From Zygnema circumcarinatum (taxonomy: Eukaryota > Streptophyta > Zygnematophyceae > Zygnematales > Zygnemataceae), in the NCBI GenBank assembly GCA_037447605.1, contig CM074811.1, positions 1,509,027-1,573,026 on the forward strand: a stretch of 64,000 nucleotides of DNA, given 5' to 3'. Both the position numbers and the translations under genes were made by a program. The notes below the pieces were generated by a model, which had not been told where the DNA came from, made no database searches, and saw only the letters and a list, made by a program, of their open reading frames with translations. Of the stretch, positions 34,349 to 46,502 are shown piece by piece. Within the stretch, counting starts at the first letter, position 1, and every line of letters begins with the position of its first letter.

Positions 34349-37300
34349 TCAACCCATTTTGTTCTGTATTTGCCGGTGGACGTAAACAAGGAACTCCACA
34401 TATGACATGCCGCTGAGCCCCCTGTCCTCCACCAGCTGCTGCAAAAACAAGGTCTCTGCGCCCTCTCACAAGCCAACACGGGGCAAGATCAGTCGCCAGC
34501 CTCTCTCCCTCCCCCCTCCACTCTCTCGCTCCCTCTCTCCCTCACTCGCCAACGACGCTATTGGGCCCATGAACAGACCAGCTGACCTCAACATGGCAAG
34601 CTAGAGCTGTGCTCAGCATCCCAGTGGTGTATGGAGAAAAAGGGAACGCGGGAAAAAGGAACATGGACATTAAGATTATCATTCTATAACCGTGAACATG
34701 AACGCCTTTCCATTACCGGTGCTTGTTACTTGCTTCCTTATTCTCTATTTCCTAATGCACATTCGACTTCAACTGGGCAATGGGTCAACAACAAGCCCTT
34801 TCTAAGGCAGAAGGGTGGAACCACCGCATATAAGAAACAAATTCCAACAGAACAAGCCTTCTAGCATAGACGACGTCTCAAAGGGCCGGGCAGGTAAGGA
34901 GCAACTTGAAACCCACCTGATGGATCGCCTCTTTTCAGTACGCGCAACCTGCAAACGACCAGAACCCGAGCCCCACCCCATTCGACACGTGATTTGCCAG
35001 TCATAACATCTTTCACAAAAGAATCTTCACACTCGCAAGACTGACAGGCCGGACTCAGATGGGGCCACTTCCTCAATCATGCTCCATCAGAGAATCTCTG
35101 ACATGTCACCTCAATCAAATTGTCAGAATTCTAGCAACCTATAAAACGAGAGGCAGACCTGAATGGTAGCTTTGGACATAGTTCTCTACACACTTTATAA
35201 GATAAAAAGAGTTCAGTTCAACGATAGAGGGGAAGTTTTGAGGCTGACCGCAGATACGAGCAGCGCTGGCCCCGGATGGTGTTCAATATCGAATTCAGCG
35301 TCTTGGATGCAGGGTTGTCATACTCTTGCAGAACATACTGCCATTCAAAGCAGTAATTCAGTAAGGGCCATTCTTCTGAACTGAACCATTAGTCTTCTCC
35401 TTGCCGGATAGTGACAAGTCACCATGGAAAAAAGGCAATTTCACAATCAAAGCATCTCTACAAGTGCAAAAGCTATTTGAAAGATCACGAGTATCAAGGA
35501 GTAAAGTACGCCCGATTCTTGAGTATGAAGGCAGAAGCTCTGGGCTTACTGGGCCGGGTACAACTGCCTCAATTGAAGGGACTCCCAATATCTGTTGAAT
35601 GAGCTCCGGTGGCGAAGCTTTTCCCACTAAAAGAAGTGCATCTTCACCGTTCTCTAGCAAAAAAATGCCCTCCTGCTCCAGTTTTTCACTGGAGAGGCTG
35701 ACTGTCGGAGGCAAACCCTCTGCTGATAACTCAAAGGCAGCGTTCTGCCCATCCTGCACACACTAATTCACATGACAGGATCAAGACCTTCTAGAAGCAC
35801 TGTTGGAACAATTTTGAACTGACATCCGAACAATAAGTATTTTGGCAAGCAACCATAAGTCAAAAGCAAACAATGGATTTACCTGTGCAAGCAAAGCATG
35901 CAGTGCGAACATTCTCGGATAGACGAGAGGCACCGCCAAAGAGACCAGTAAAGAGTGGGCCCTCGCCAGCCAGTAAGCTCTCTCATCAATCTTTGCTTCA
36001 TTTCTGAGACCGCCACTTTTATTCAGAGCTGCATGCATCACACAATTCTAAGTCAGATCACAGCAGGAGGGTTAGCCATGACTATCATGCCGGATGGATA
36101 ATATCTCTGAAGCCATGTGCGTCTATGCTTCAAGTTTCAACTTTGCAAAAGTCTTGCTAAGACCGAGTCTACAGATAACATCATCATTACTCTTTTATTC
36201 TCACAACTAGGACTAAATAATCATGCGACCCTGCTAACTACCAGGTAATGTGAAGCTTGACGTACAATAACACACATTTACAACGACAAAAAACGTAAAC
36301 ATCGACAGACAAAGAAAAGAAATGCATCATCTACGTCTGAACCAACCCTCTCCACACACACACAAGAACAGGGCCTTTCCAATCCAATCCTGTCTTTCAA
36401 CTCTCAGAGCGCTATGTACCCTCCCTCATTTCAGTCATGTGCAGAGCCTACCGAGCGTGTAGAGAGGGAGCAGCTTCAGGGCTTCAGGCAGAATCAGTTG
36501 TCCACTAGAGCTGGCAGTAGCACAGAACTTGCGATACGCATAGAGAATGTTGACACACTGTTGAACGGAACTGTCGCGCACAGATAACAAAGGCTGCTGT
36601 GGGGCCTCTATGGCAGCTGCAAGCAAGTCCAATTACCATCCTCTTCAGTCAGAAACAGAAATTTCCTCTTCTTTACAGCAGCAGTGATTAGGACAGCTCT
36701 CGTTCAGTGGACCCTCCTTAAGTTAGTTAAACAAGGTAAGGCTGCATTTCTGCAAACCACGGACTGAGAGACTGTCAGAACCCAATGGGCGAAGGCTGCA
36801 CAAATCTCCTTTGGAATGAATGGTAAGAAGAGCTTCAAACAACTACCACACAGAGCGATAATTTCTCAATTGTGCTTTGCAAAAGAAAGGCAAGCTCATC
36901 CAAGGAGGGAGAAAAAAGAGGTGCAGCTTGCAAGTGCAGAGTTTATATGTTTGAGACTCTTGCTAAGTCAGCGCAGAAAACAGGGGATGCAGAGCAAGCA
37001 CATGCCAGTAAAGGCCTGTGTCTTAGGACTTACAGTGTCTCAAAAAATAAGAGAATTGGGCGTCCAGATCAGCTCCCCTGAAGAGGTTAGAGAGGACCGT
37101 GGTAGTGGGCAGGGAGAGAGTGTGGACTCGAACTCTCCGCTCCCCAGTGAGAGTGGTGTACAAGATGGCACTCTGCAGCCCCCACCAGCGCTCACCGCTT
37201 CAGCAGAAGAGACATGCGTGACGGAGACTGATTCGAAAATTTCAGAGTAAAAATCGAGAGCAAGGAGCATCCTATTTTAGTGCGGGCAGATAAGACTTTG

Positions 37301-40300
37301 GGTGTAAGCGGCTAAACATTAAAATCGTTGTACTCAGGAAAGAAAGAGAGCGAAGACTGCAAAAAATAGCATTCAACAAACAGGCCTCGTTCTGAGCATG
37401 CTATGCTGACTCCACTGGACATGCAATATAGGCCTAAATTAGGCCTAGGATAGGGGGGGGCAAAGAAAGGCATAGCAACAGCACCTGGAAGCAGGCTTCT
37501 GTGTTGTCCTGCAGCTTGTCATCGTGCTTAAAAGTCACCATCACGCTCTTATCGCAGTCTACAGAGGGGAAGTATATTTCTGCCGGAATTCTCCGATGAA
37601 AGTTACCAAAGTAGTCCAACACTGACAGGCCCTGCAGTACTCATCCTCCCCAACTGCATCCGAAATTAGAAAAAAGGCCTGTGGCAGGTATGAACTGGCA
37701 GAGAGCAGGAATATATGCGTATATACATATACATATACATATACACTGTAAGGAAAATAATCCATATAATCACTGAAGCATGACATAGAAGATCTGTGAA
37801 GAGGATAGTACAAAGTTGAAAGAGACTATTGTGCAGGATAGTCTCACCGTGCTGCAGCGGACTTTCATTACTGCTTCAAGTCCGGTCGGACGAATCACAT
37901 TCCAGCGAAGATCGTTATACAGCTTCGCACTGTCGAACTGGGCACTGAAGGGCAGATAGAAGTAGAGCTGTAACGCAGTCCCAACCTCTCCTTGGAGTTA
38001 CAACACAGGGCTTCTCTCTCATGGCATGACGAGAAGCAATACAGCACAGTTTCGCCAGCCTGACTCCACTTCCATGTCTTCTATTGCCTTTGTGTTTTTA
38101 ATTTCTTTTGCTATCTACCTTCTTCCATATAATAGATTACCATGAAGTTTGGTAGAGTTGCCACATCACATTAGGTTCATTACATTGCAGTTTCCATCAA
38201 ATCTGCAGCATAGCACGAGGCAAAAGCCTATCCTCCTTCAGAGAGTGAGCCCCACCTCTCCACCCGTGACTCGGGGAATGACTGCCAAAGATGCCACGTC
38301 CACATAGCTCTGTGCAGTAAGGAAAATATCCACTGAGACCTGCACAAAAGAACAGGGGAGCGCCCCACTTGGTTAGATCGCGTTCACTTCCCTCGAAACA
38401 TAAATGGTCCACACAATGACCTCAAGATACACCTTCATGACATTTGATAGCTGCTCTTTGGCGGCTGAAGGAAGCCAAGTCTCACCTGAAAGTCCGCAAA
38501 CTCTGCAGCCATAGTTTTCAAGGACTTGTCTGCAGGCTGCAAAAGCTTCTGGGCATCCTGCACAACCGCACCCTCCAACACAAACTCATCACTATGAATA
38601 ACACAACGAGAAGTAACGAGCAAGAAAAGTAGCCATATCTCCCATTTCAGCTCCTTCCGCCTTTCATTTCATGCACAGATACAAGCCCTTCCATGGAGAC
38701 ATCAACCTAGAAAACACTTCGCCAGCAGTGGCTTTATGTGTGTGCCTTAAAGGGGCCGCACCTTTTCATTGACGGGAGTTCCGGACCGGCCCTGCGCTTC
38801 CCGCGAGGCGAGGGAGCTCGCACCAAGGGATGGAAGAACTGCGAATGGCTATGAGGAAGGTAAAGCTCTCATACAGAATTGAAGGAATTGAACATTCGTG
38901 AACAAGGAGGCTGGCAATGATGCTTTGAGCGGCATGTTGTTAAAAACTAGCTAAAAACCAATTTTTCAAAAGCAGAAAAAGCAGCGAAGAGACTTGTCAC
39001 CAAGTCACCAGTCAAATAGGTCACACTTTGCCATAACGAGATTGACAACCTAGGAGAGTAATCCATACCTGATTGGAAGGCCAAGATCTTCCCGCCTGTT
39101 GATTTCATCGCCAGATACGCACCCTGTACAGAGGAGAGGAAGGGGGAAGGAGAGAGAGAGAGTGAGAGCAGGAGCGAGGGCGACGAGGGGAGCGTTTGGG
39201 AAGAAGAGAGGGAGAGGGAGCAGGAGAGCGAGCGGGGAACGAGTGGATGGGGGGGGAGGGGCGAGCAAGCGGCGGAGCGAAATGGCAAAGGTGGAAGAGG
39301 AGAGGGAGGAAGGAACGAGACAAAGGGTAAAGAAAAGGGCAGCGAAAGAGCGAGAGGTCTTGGAAAGACAGAAATAGCAGGTCATGAAAATGTACACGTG
39401 AAAGAGTGCGTTCAGACCTTGAGAGCAGCCAGGAATGCAGAGTCCGCAACTCGCGTGCTCTGAAACATGGTCGGAACGCTCTCTATAAGCTGCTCAAGCC
39501 TCTCCTTCGCCTGCAAGCTCCTTCGGCAGAGACATTGGCATCAGAAAAGGGAAACAAACATCTGGACATGATGCTAGAACGAGGGTGCAAGCATGCATGC
39601 GTGCTTCCTAACCAAGATTGTAAACCATTTCTCGAGAACTTCCAGTATGTTCCCCAATTCCTATCACTGTTCGACTAATATTCTCTGCTGTCCTTCTCTA
39701 GCTTTGAGCTACAATAATTGTCCAGTGTTTAAAATTCGTGGGCACATCTTCGACTCTTGCAACTCCAGGTAGGGTAAACGCCGAAATTCGCATGTTATGA
39801 AGAATCAACCTTTGGGCAGACTGGTCCTAATGTCCCACTCACCTCCGACAGTTTTACTACGAGATCGGATGGCAGGGGAGTGTACACGTCTTGAACATCA
39901 GGCACCACCAACATGGTTGGCTGCACATCACAACAAGGAACCACAAAATACCCTGTCGACTTTTAGCCTCCCGATCACAACAGCGAGTTGACAAGCAAAT
40001 TCCAGCTACTACAAACGCCATCAGTTACGGAAGCATTTTCGGAGTGAGCTGACTATACCTGCTGAAGGCGAGGATTGAGGCTGTAGAACTGAATGGTGGA
40101 GTTGTAAGTGGCAAAGCCTACATAGGTCTCCTCTCCTGACTGTTCCAACCCCCCCTCTCAGATCAGATCATGCGAGCCTCATATAAATCCCCCGTGAGGG
40201 CACTTCGCTCAACATTAATGCAAGTGAAGATGGTGAGGAAAAATGCCAGTTCCTGAACTATCACCACAGAAACAAGAAAAGACAGTGGCAAGGAGAACAA

Positions 40301-43300
40301 CAACAAAAAAAAAATCCAAACCATAAAAGGTCATCGCATGTGCACAGTCCCAAAAGCAAACAGTTTCAGTTTCAGTTCCAAATCTGATTATGCGGTTGGG
40401 AATGCGAGGAAATGACTGTTAAGAGTGCACAGACGACCAAATACGTGTCTATCTTTGCTGCCCTTTCTGCTGCGATGAATCCCAGCTCACTCACTGGCAG
40501 TTCACTCAGAACGCGCTGAATGGCGCTGCATGCTGCTGCTGCCGCCCCAGTAGACACCGCGTTGACCGAGACATCGACCAAGAAGAAGTACACCGCCGGC
40601 ATGGGTGGACGTACCTGCGTCAAAAGTCACAGCACACATACACAGAGGAGCAATCAGCAAGCACCATGAAATGACTGTTGCTTCGTGAACCAGAGAGAAA
40701 AAGCATTACACATGCACGCTCCATGCTAAACATGCCTTGTAGTCAGCTTTCTCCTGCTTCCTTCCTGCATTGTCGGCAAGTTGCGTTCTGAGGCTTCTGG
40801 TGAAGTTAACAGCATTGATAATACTGCAGCTGACAGTTATGACACCTGCAAGGTCCGGGAGTTCTCCCTCACCATGTACTCATTCGGAGCTACAAACTCG
40901 ACCGTGCCTCGTGAGAGTTCCGGCCGCTCGTCCGCATCTCGCCTCCGCCCGTCCGGCCCCAAGTTGCAGAGGTAGTCTGGGGGGGTCTCATTGGTGAAGG
41001 CTGGGCACCCCATCTCCCAGCAGCCGGTTAGCTAAAGAAGTAGGCATACATCAGACACAAACACCATAGTACTGTAAGTTTTTACCTACAATCCTTCAGC
41101 GGGCTTATCAAACAGTATTCAGCAGCTTGTGGCTTTAAAACAGAAGCAAAGATGGTGTCCTTTGTTTTTTAGACGGGGTGTTGCTAAAGTACCACAAAGG
41201 TTGCAGATGAACCGCCGTCCTTGGTCAACAAACTTCATAAAGGGGTTGATATACGCCTTACACCGGCCACACCGAACAGGTCCCGACTCCTTGAAGTCCA
41301 CTACCTGCGACTCAGGCGTGCCTTGCAGCCTTAAAAATCCTTTCATGTGTGAGAGAGCCTCCAAGAAAACACTCACATCCCAATGTGTAGCCACATCACT
41401 CTTTTATCCTACTTCTCAACAGGGAAGATGTTTACCATTCACTGTCTGCCTCCTCAAACCCATATGCACAAATCTTCCATTGGTGCAGAAAACCTGCAGT
41501 AATATCTGCCATCCTTATCTCTACTACCCTCCATAACTCCCTCACCTGGATGGGCTCCTCTGAGGGGTCCTGCAACGCTAGGGGCTGCACCATCAGCGCA
41601 AAAGGCATTGCTGACGTGTTGAGAAGGTCTCCCGAGCATGGAATCTGCCTCCTCCACAACAGACAGCATGAGCTGGTCAGCGTCGTCAGAGGCCAATATT
41701 GAAGAAGAGACCTTAAAGCCAGGAAATGATAGAACTGAGGGGATCATCTTTCAGCAGCATCTCGCTTATTCAGCATATTCGTGTCCGTGACGACATTTTT
41801 CCAACGGCGAGCCGGAGCTATCACAACAAGGAACAATATTCCGAACAGTACAGATGTATTTTCATTCCACAGTATACATGCCACTCCTCATATTCTTCCA
41901 TTGAAAGAAAAGAGTTAAAATGTTTTTCTCTAGCTATTCTTTGCTTCACCTGGTTGAGAGTGCAGCGCATGAAGCGTGGGCTGCAGTTTCCCGTGTCTTT
42001 GACCAGAAACTGTGAGGTCGCTGGCTGATGATCCCATCCCAAAAATGCCACCCCAAATTCCAACACTCAGACCAAAAGTCAAACACGCATTCCAAGCGAG
42101 GGAAGGAGTCAACATCTCCACCTCAGTCTCATTCCCAAAATGACGGAAGCAAACAAGCAGAAAGGCAGCACTTACCGGTGGAAGGTTGGCTGTTCCATCC
42201 ACTCGCGTTTCGAATGTCCGCGCTAAGGAAGGCGCCTGTGGACGCGGAATTTGATTTGGGTCGATTCGAGAGGAGGGAGGCTGTTGGGGCATGGGGGCCT
42301 GCATGGTCCCCGGAAGGATGGGCGGAGCCGGGGGCACTCCTGCAGTAGGGAGAGAGGCCGCATTTCCAATGGGAGGGAGAGGAGGGGCAAGTCCAGTGGC
42401 CTGCAAAGAAGGCGAAGCATAAGTTGGGTGACCTTGCAGCAGCAGGACAGGAGCCCAACAAGATCTGTATAGTTGCTTTGTACTTAACAGCAAAAGATTA
42501 CACTGCCGCCCAGCTAAAAGGTCCCCACTCTGCCTGCCAGATGGGCGAATTTCTACAAGAAATAGCCATTCAATATTATTACAGCATCAATTGAAACAAA
42601 AACACGGGAAGGAGACACATAAACATGAAAAGACAGAGGGGAAGTGTGCTGGCCCATTAAGCAGCTACACATGGGTTCCATAATATGCATGCCCATAGTT
42701 TTTGTCAGCATTCCTCTAAATAAGAATAACCACTGACATGATTATTCATTCATTTGCATATGGGCCAGTCAAAGCCCTGGTTGCACTTTCTCTGGCATTG
42801 CGGATTGCAGCATAATTCCAACTAGCATTGACACGTATTAGGCTTAGGCCTATGCCTTTCCTGCACCATTTGGCCGAAGTTAAGGTTGGGGTTGGGATTG
42901 GTAGCTTTTGATCGGCCTAAGATATTTAAATTGCACGTAACAAGATAAGCTCGTTCCCACACAGAATCAGCTCGAGCTGAAATGATCATAATTTTTTTCT
43001 GCTTTCTAGATGCATCCGTTTCCTACCGCATACCCCATTTCTTGCTCCGCAGTTGTACTTGCCTCCCGAACAATCGATGACAACTTAGACGGGCTCACCC
43101 TCTATCTCTTTTAGCTCAAATCAGTCCCTATTCTCTCTATAGCCAAACCGTAAACAGTTGATCCACGCAAATTGTCTAGCTCACTGTCCTCAGTTCTGTG
43201 CCTAATGTTATCACATCAGAAATTCTGAAGTATTAAATCCTCTCGATTATTTGCCACACCAAAAAAAATTGTATATCTGCGTGAATGCTAACAACATACA

Positions 43301-45245
43301 AAGGATCCGGTAGATTGAGTTTTGGAAATCTGGAAGCCCTTCCAAAAAAAAAAAAAGAAGGGCCCGACTGGACAGGCGATATTCTTTTTTCTAGACATAT
43401 TGCATCAGTGGCTACGAGCCGAATTTAGCTGCCTGTCGGTGAAGTTATGTGAATCGCTTTTGTGTAATAGATAAACTAAATCATACCTAATAAGTACTTA
43501 AAACCAACCTCTCATCCCGTAATGACATGTATAGGTTCGAGTTTGGTCATGTTTAGGTCAGATCCTAAGTGGCAGTTCTCAGATATGCAGGGTTCAGCAT
43601 CACTATAAAAAAAGGGCAGCTAGTCGATATGAAATTGCCTAGCACAAGGGTAACAAGCGGAATAAACCCTCAACAAGAAGTAACAAGACCTTTTCGGTGT
43701 TTCAAACCTAAATGCCAAAAATAAGCATCGAGTCTGATGCACCTTACAACGATCTGGCAAAACAGGCCAAGCTACAAGCATTATCCGCTTCCTATCGGCA
43801 GGAGGAATCTGAATCAGACCCAACTCCAATAGTGATAAGGTTCCACTAAAGACGACAGATTCCTAATAGTGTCGTTCTAAGAACATGATGAGTTTACTAA
43901 GAGCGAGTCGCACTCGTTTAAAAAATAGCTGCAACCGCCACTACCTCTTGACTGATCCGAGAAAAAAAATCTTCTTGGCTAGTCGGTAATTTTCAAATGC
44001 TCAGATTAAGTGCTGAAACCCTCCTTGACCAAGCTTGATTGAAACGGAGAGCAATCAGGCTTGGGAAAGGCTGTCGACACTAAATTTTTGCAATGCTTAT
44101 GCTTGTAGGCACATCTTTCCTCATGGAAGGTAAGGCTGTTCTTTTGAAGGAAAAAAAAGACAAACAACTTTAGGAAGTCCTGGCTAAGGGATCTTACTGT
44201 ACAAGGCTCCAGGGCAGCATAGGGTGGGAAACAAGTGCAAAATCGAGCATATGCATTCGAGGAACAGGAACATGACTAGAAGTCTGATGGGAGGGCAAAC
44301 TCCACTTACCCCAGGGACAGATCCGCCATATGCGTTGGGATAAACTCTGCGTGCTTGATGGGGAGCCTGATAAGACCCTACGGCAGGGACAGAAGGTGGA
44401 AGGGGGGGACCTCCAGGAGCCAACTGAGGAGGAGGGGGGCCAGTCAAAGACAGTTGTCCTAGTTCTGGTGTAGGAGGAGCTACTTGCTGATAGGCTTGAA
44501 GGGGAGGGTGTCCTGAAAAGACAGGTGGACCAGCAGTAGGGGTTGGAACTGAAGGAACAGGCTGCGCATTAGAAAAGGCATTTGGAGCATGCTGTGCAAG
44601 CGGAGGAGCAGGACCAGGGGGTATCGGAAGGGAAGGCTGTTGAGGCCTTGCTGCAAATGCAGTCTGCGCAAATGAGGTCGGAGGGGCCTGCTGAGCAAAC
44701 GGCGAAGAACTGAAGGGGGAGGGAGGAGGGCCTGCTGGTGCGGTTTCTGGTGCTCCAGCAAAGTTTGAAGAGGGAGGCTGCGATGCAGGGGGCATGGGTG
44801 AAGCAAGATTGGCCCGAGGCGGCGGTGCAGTGACAAAAGAACCACTAGGAGCGGCTGCTGTGACTGTTGGAGGATAGCCTGGGGGAGGTGCCCCCGGCCC
44901 CGGGCCTGGAGGGCCAGCTGGACGAGGCACAGCCCCAGGAGGAGGGCCGCGGGGAGCACCAGGCCTTACGCCTGGAGGAGGGCCTGGAGGGCCTCTCGCT
45001 CCCGGAGGAGCTGCTGAAGGAGGTCCATACCGGGGCCCTGCAGGAGCGACGCCTGGCGGGGGCCCAGAAGGGCGCCCTCCTTGCCATCCGGGAGGCGGCG
45101 CAGTGGGCCCCGAAGGCCCAACAGGTGCGCGGGGAGCTCCGGGCGGGAAAGGACCTCCCGGGCCGCGGCTGGGAGGAGGCTGCTGCATGCCTGGAGGCGG
45201 CGCAGAGGGAGGCCCTCCGGGGCGAGGCTGCTGCTGCGGCCTCAT
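34349..45245 (-). CDS. SEC24: Sec24, COPII coat cargo-binding subunit
   Basis: Sec24 pairs with Sec23 in the inner COPII coat and selects cargo at ER exit sites. I resolved 23 exons with every junction in phase, giving 1127 residues. High to low: 44310-45245, 42176-42400, 41950-42024, 41546-41644, 41193-41304, 40873-41000, 40495-40614, 40059-40139, 39843-39920, 39418-39510, 39069-39123, 38762-38838, 38486-38557, 38256-38339, 37848-37967, 37485-37631, 37034-37172, 36452-36616, 35883-36028, 35550-35753, 35249-35337, 34917-34948 and 34349-34455. A Pro/Gly-rich N-terminus leads to RIDPNQIPRP. The zinc finger has CGRC and CNLC pairs. The trunk begins RPPMPAVYFFLVDVS; YFGNFHRRIP and VHTLSLPTTTVLSNLFRGADLD follow. 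The helical part has SGQLILPEALKLLPLYTL, and the gelsolin-like end has EGIFLLENGEDALLLVGK and SYVEFLVYVHRQIQ. Start is the ATG before RPQQQPRPGG; an in-frame ATG at 45434 is possible. Confidence 0.96.
37721..37746 (+). repeat. (TATACA)n microsatellite in a Sec24 intron
   Basis: A short run of ATACAT hexamers lies in the intron between the exons ending at 37848 and 37631. Confidence 0.85.
42401..44309 (-). other. Sec24 intron 1 (1.9 kb)
   Basis: Separates the Pro/Gly-rich N-terminal exon from the exon with RIDPNQIPRP. Splice sites are GTAAGT at the 44309 side and TTTGCAG at the 42401 side. Interior is AT-rich, with short poly-A runs (about 43335) and no exon, RNA or repeat that I can name. 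Confidence 0.7.
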
Positions 45246-45536
45246 GGCCAGCGGGCAGAGCGAGCGGGAGGGCAGCGCAGGGCCGAGCAGGGCAGCAGAG
45301 GGCAGGGCAGGGCAGAGCAGAGCAGCTGGCGGGGAGGGGGAGAGTTGCAGCCCGAGGGAGGAAGGGAGGGAGGGAGGCAGGGAGGAGGGGGGGCCGAGCT
45401 GCCGCTCCATGGGAGTCGTTCCGTTATTTTGCACAGAACGGCGGTTCCATGGAAAGTGGTTCCGGTTCCTGCGCGCGGGAAAGCTGGAAACGGCCGGGGG
45501 TCGGCTGGCTGGCGGGCGGGTGCGAACGAAGACGTC

Positions 45537-45640
45537 TGAAATCTTAAGTCAGAAGTCCAAGAGCTTGAAGTCTGAAAGTCCAAAGCCCGACCGTTCGAAG
45601 TCCGAAATCTGAAGTCAAAAGTCTGAAGTCCGAGGTGAAA
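45537..45640 (+). repeat. Imperfect AAGTCTGAA/AAGTCCGAA repeat cluster upstream of Sec24
   Basis: Around eight imperfect copies of a 9-11 bp unit lie in about 100 bp, for example GAAGTCTGAAAGTCC, GAAGTCCGAAATCTG and AAGTCTGAAGTCCGAGG. It lies about 290-395 bp upstream of the Sec24 start codon. Confidence 0.75.
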
Positions 45641-45679
45641 CAATCGAAGCTGCCACGACGCACTGCCAATCAGAGACAG

Positions 45680-45688
45680 CCACGTGGC
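45680..45688. promoter_or_regulatory. G-box upstream of Sec24
   Basis: CCACGTGGC lies about 435 bp before the Sec24 start, beyond the AGTCYGAA repeats. A CCAAT-like sequence (GCCAATCAG) is about 15 bp to its left. Confidence 0.45.
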
Positions 45689-46502
45689 AATATGGACGAC
45701 ATGCGGGCATGTTCATTCCTGTCGTATGTGTGGGCGCGTATTGGGAAGGGCAGGGCTACGTTGTTGCGCCCCTAGGCGTAGTTTTTCGTTCCCAGCTTTT
45801 TACTTTTGTGGCTAGGTCCTGTGCGACCAATTCCCCATGATGATTTTGTCCATGTATATTTGATGGCATCGCCATCGTGAGATCAAATGCCACTTCCAAC
45901 TTTTGCCCATAGTAGTTGCAGTTCTGGCGAAATGTTTATGGCGCAGTTAGAGTACTGTAGGCTGTTTACATAATATTTATATGTTTGTAAATACGAGTGT
46001 CAATATCTGAAAAATATGTAGAGGATATATGTAACCCTAGGAGCCCTGAAATCCCGAACTAAGGATTGGCGTAAATAGAATGGCCTACACTTTTCACGCC
46101 ATGCATCTAAGACTGTGGCTTCGTATTCAGTGGGGTCCGCACTATTCAGAGGTAAACCGGGTGAAGTAAACGAGTTTGCAATTGGGGTGGCCCACACTAA
46201 ACGGGAACGGTTAATAATAGCAAATATACCTACACAAGCAGTGAGGAGAAACGCCTTCACAAGCAGTAAAAGTCAACTCAAGAGATATTAACTCAAGAGC
46301 TGATGGATACTCGTGCTATTGGTGTGGTCGTCGTCTACATTTGACCTAGCAACACACAAGAGTCGGAATTACCTGCACTGCTAAAGGACAGATGAACCGC
46401 AACCCTTCCAGTTGAATAGAAATGCACATTGAGTACATGGCCACTAGCATGTGCCTTTATAAGTCAAAGCTAGCATACCTTGGCTTGCACTCACTAGGCC
46501 CC

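Larger units (their letters stand above)
45246..46502. other. Intergenic region: Sec24 promoter and NDX 3' region
   Basis: Reading from Sec24 outward: a GC-rich leader to about 45530, an AGTCYGAA repeat cluster (45537-45640) and a CCACGTGGC box at 45680-45688. Beyond it lies AT-rich DNA containing the NDX 3' UTR. Short ORFs have no recognised domain. Confidence 0.6.

Noticed and set aside
36617-37484. Apparent loss of the Sec24 segment containing TLSLP and FRxADLD
   Set aside because: On rereading, the exon is present at 37034-37172 (TGERRVRVHTLSLP, LSNLFRGADLDAQF) and joins in phase.
44867-45612. Three overlapping plus-strand ORFs opposite the Sec24 N-terminus
   Set aside because: They mirror the GC-rich Pro/Gly exon of Sec24, whose minus-strand reading joins in phase with 22 further exons.
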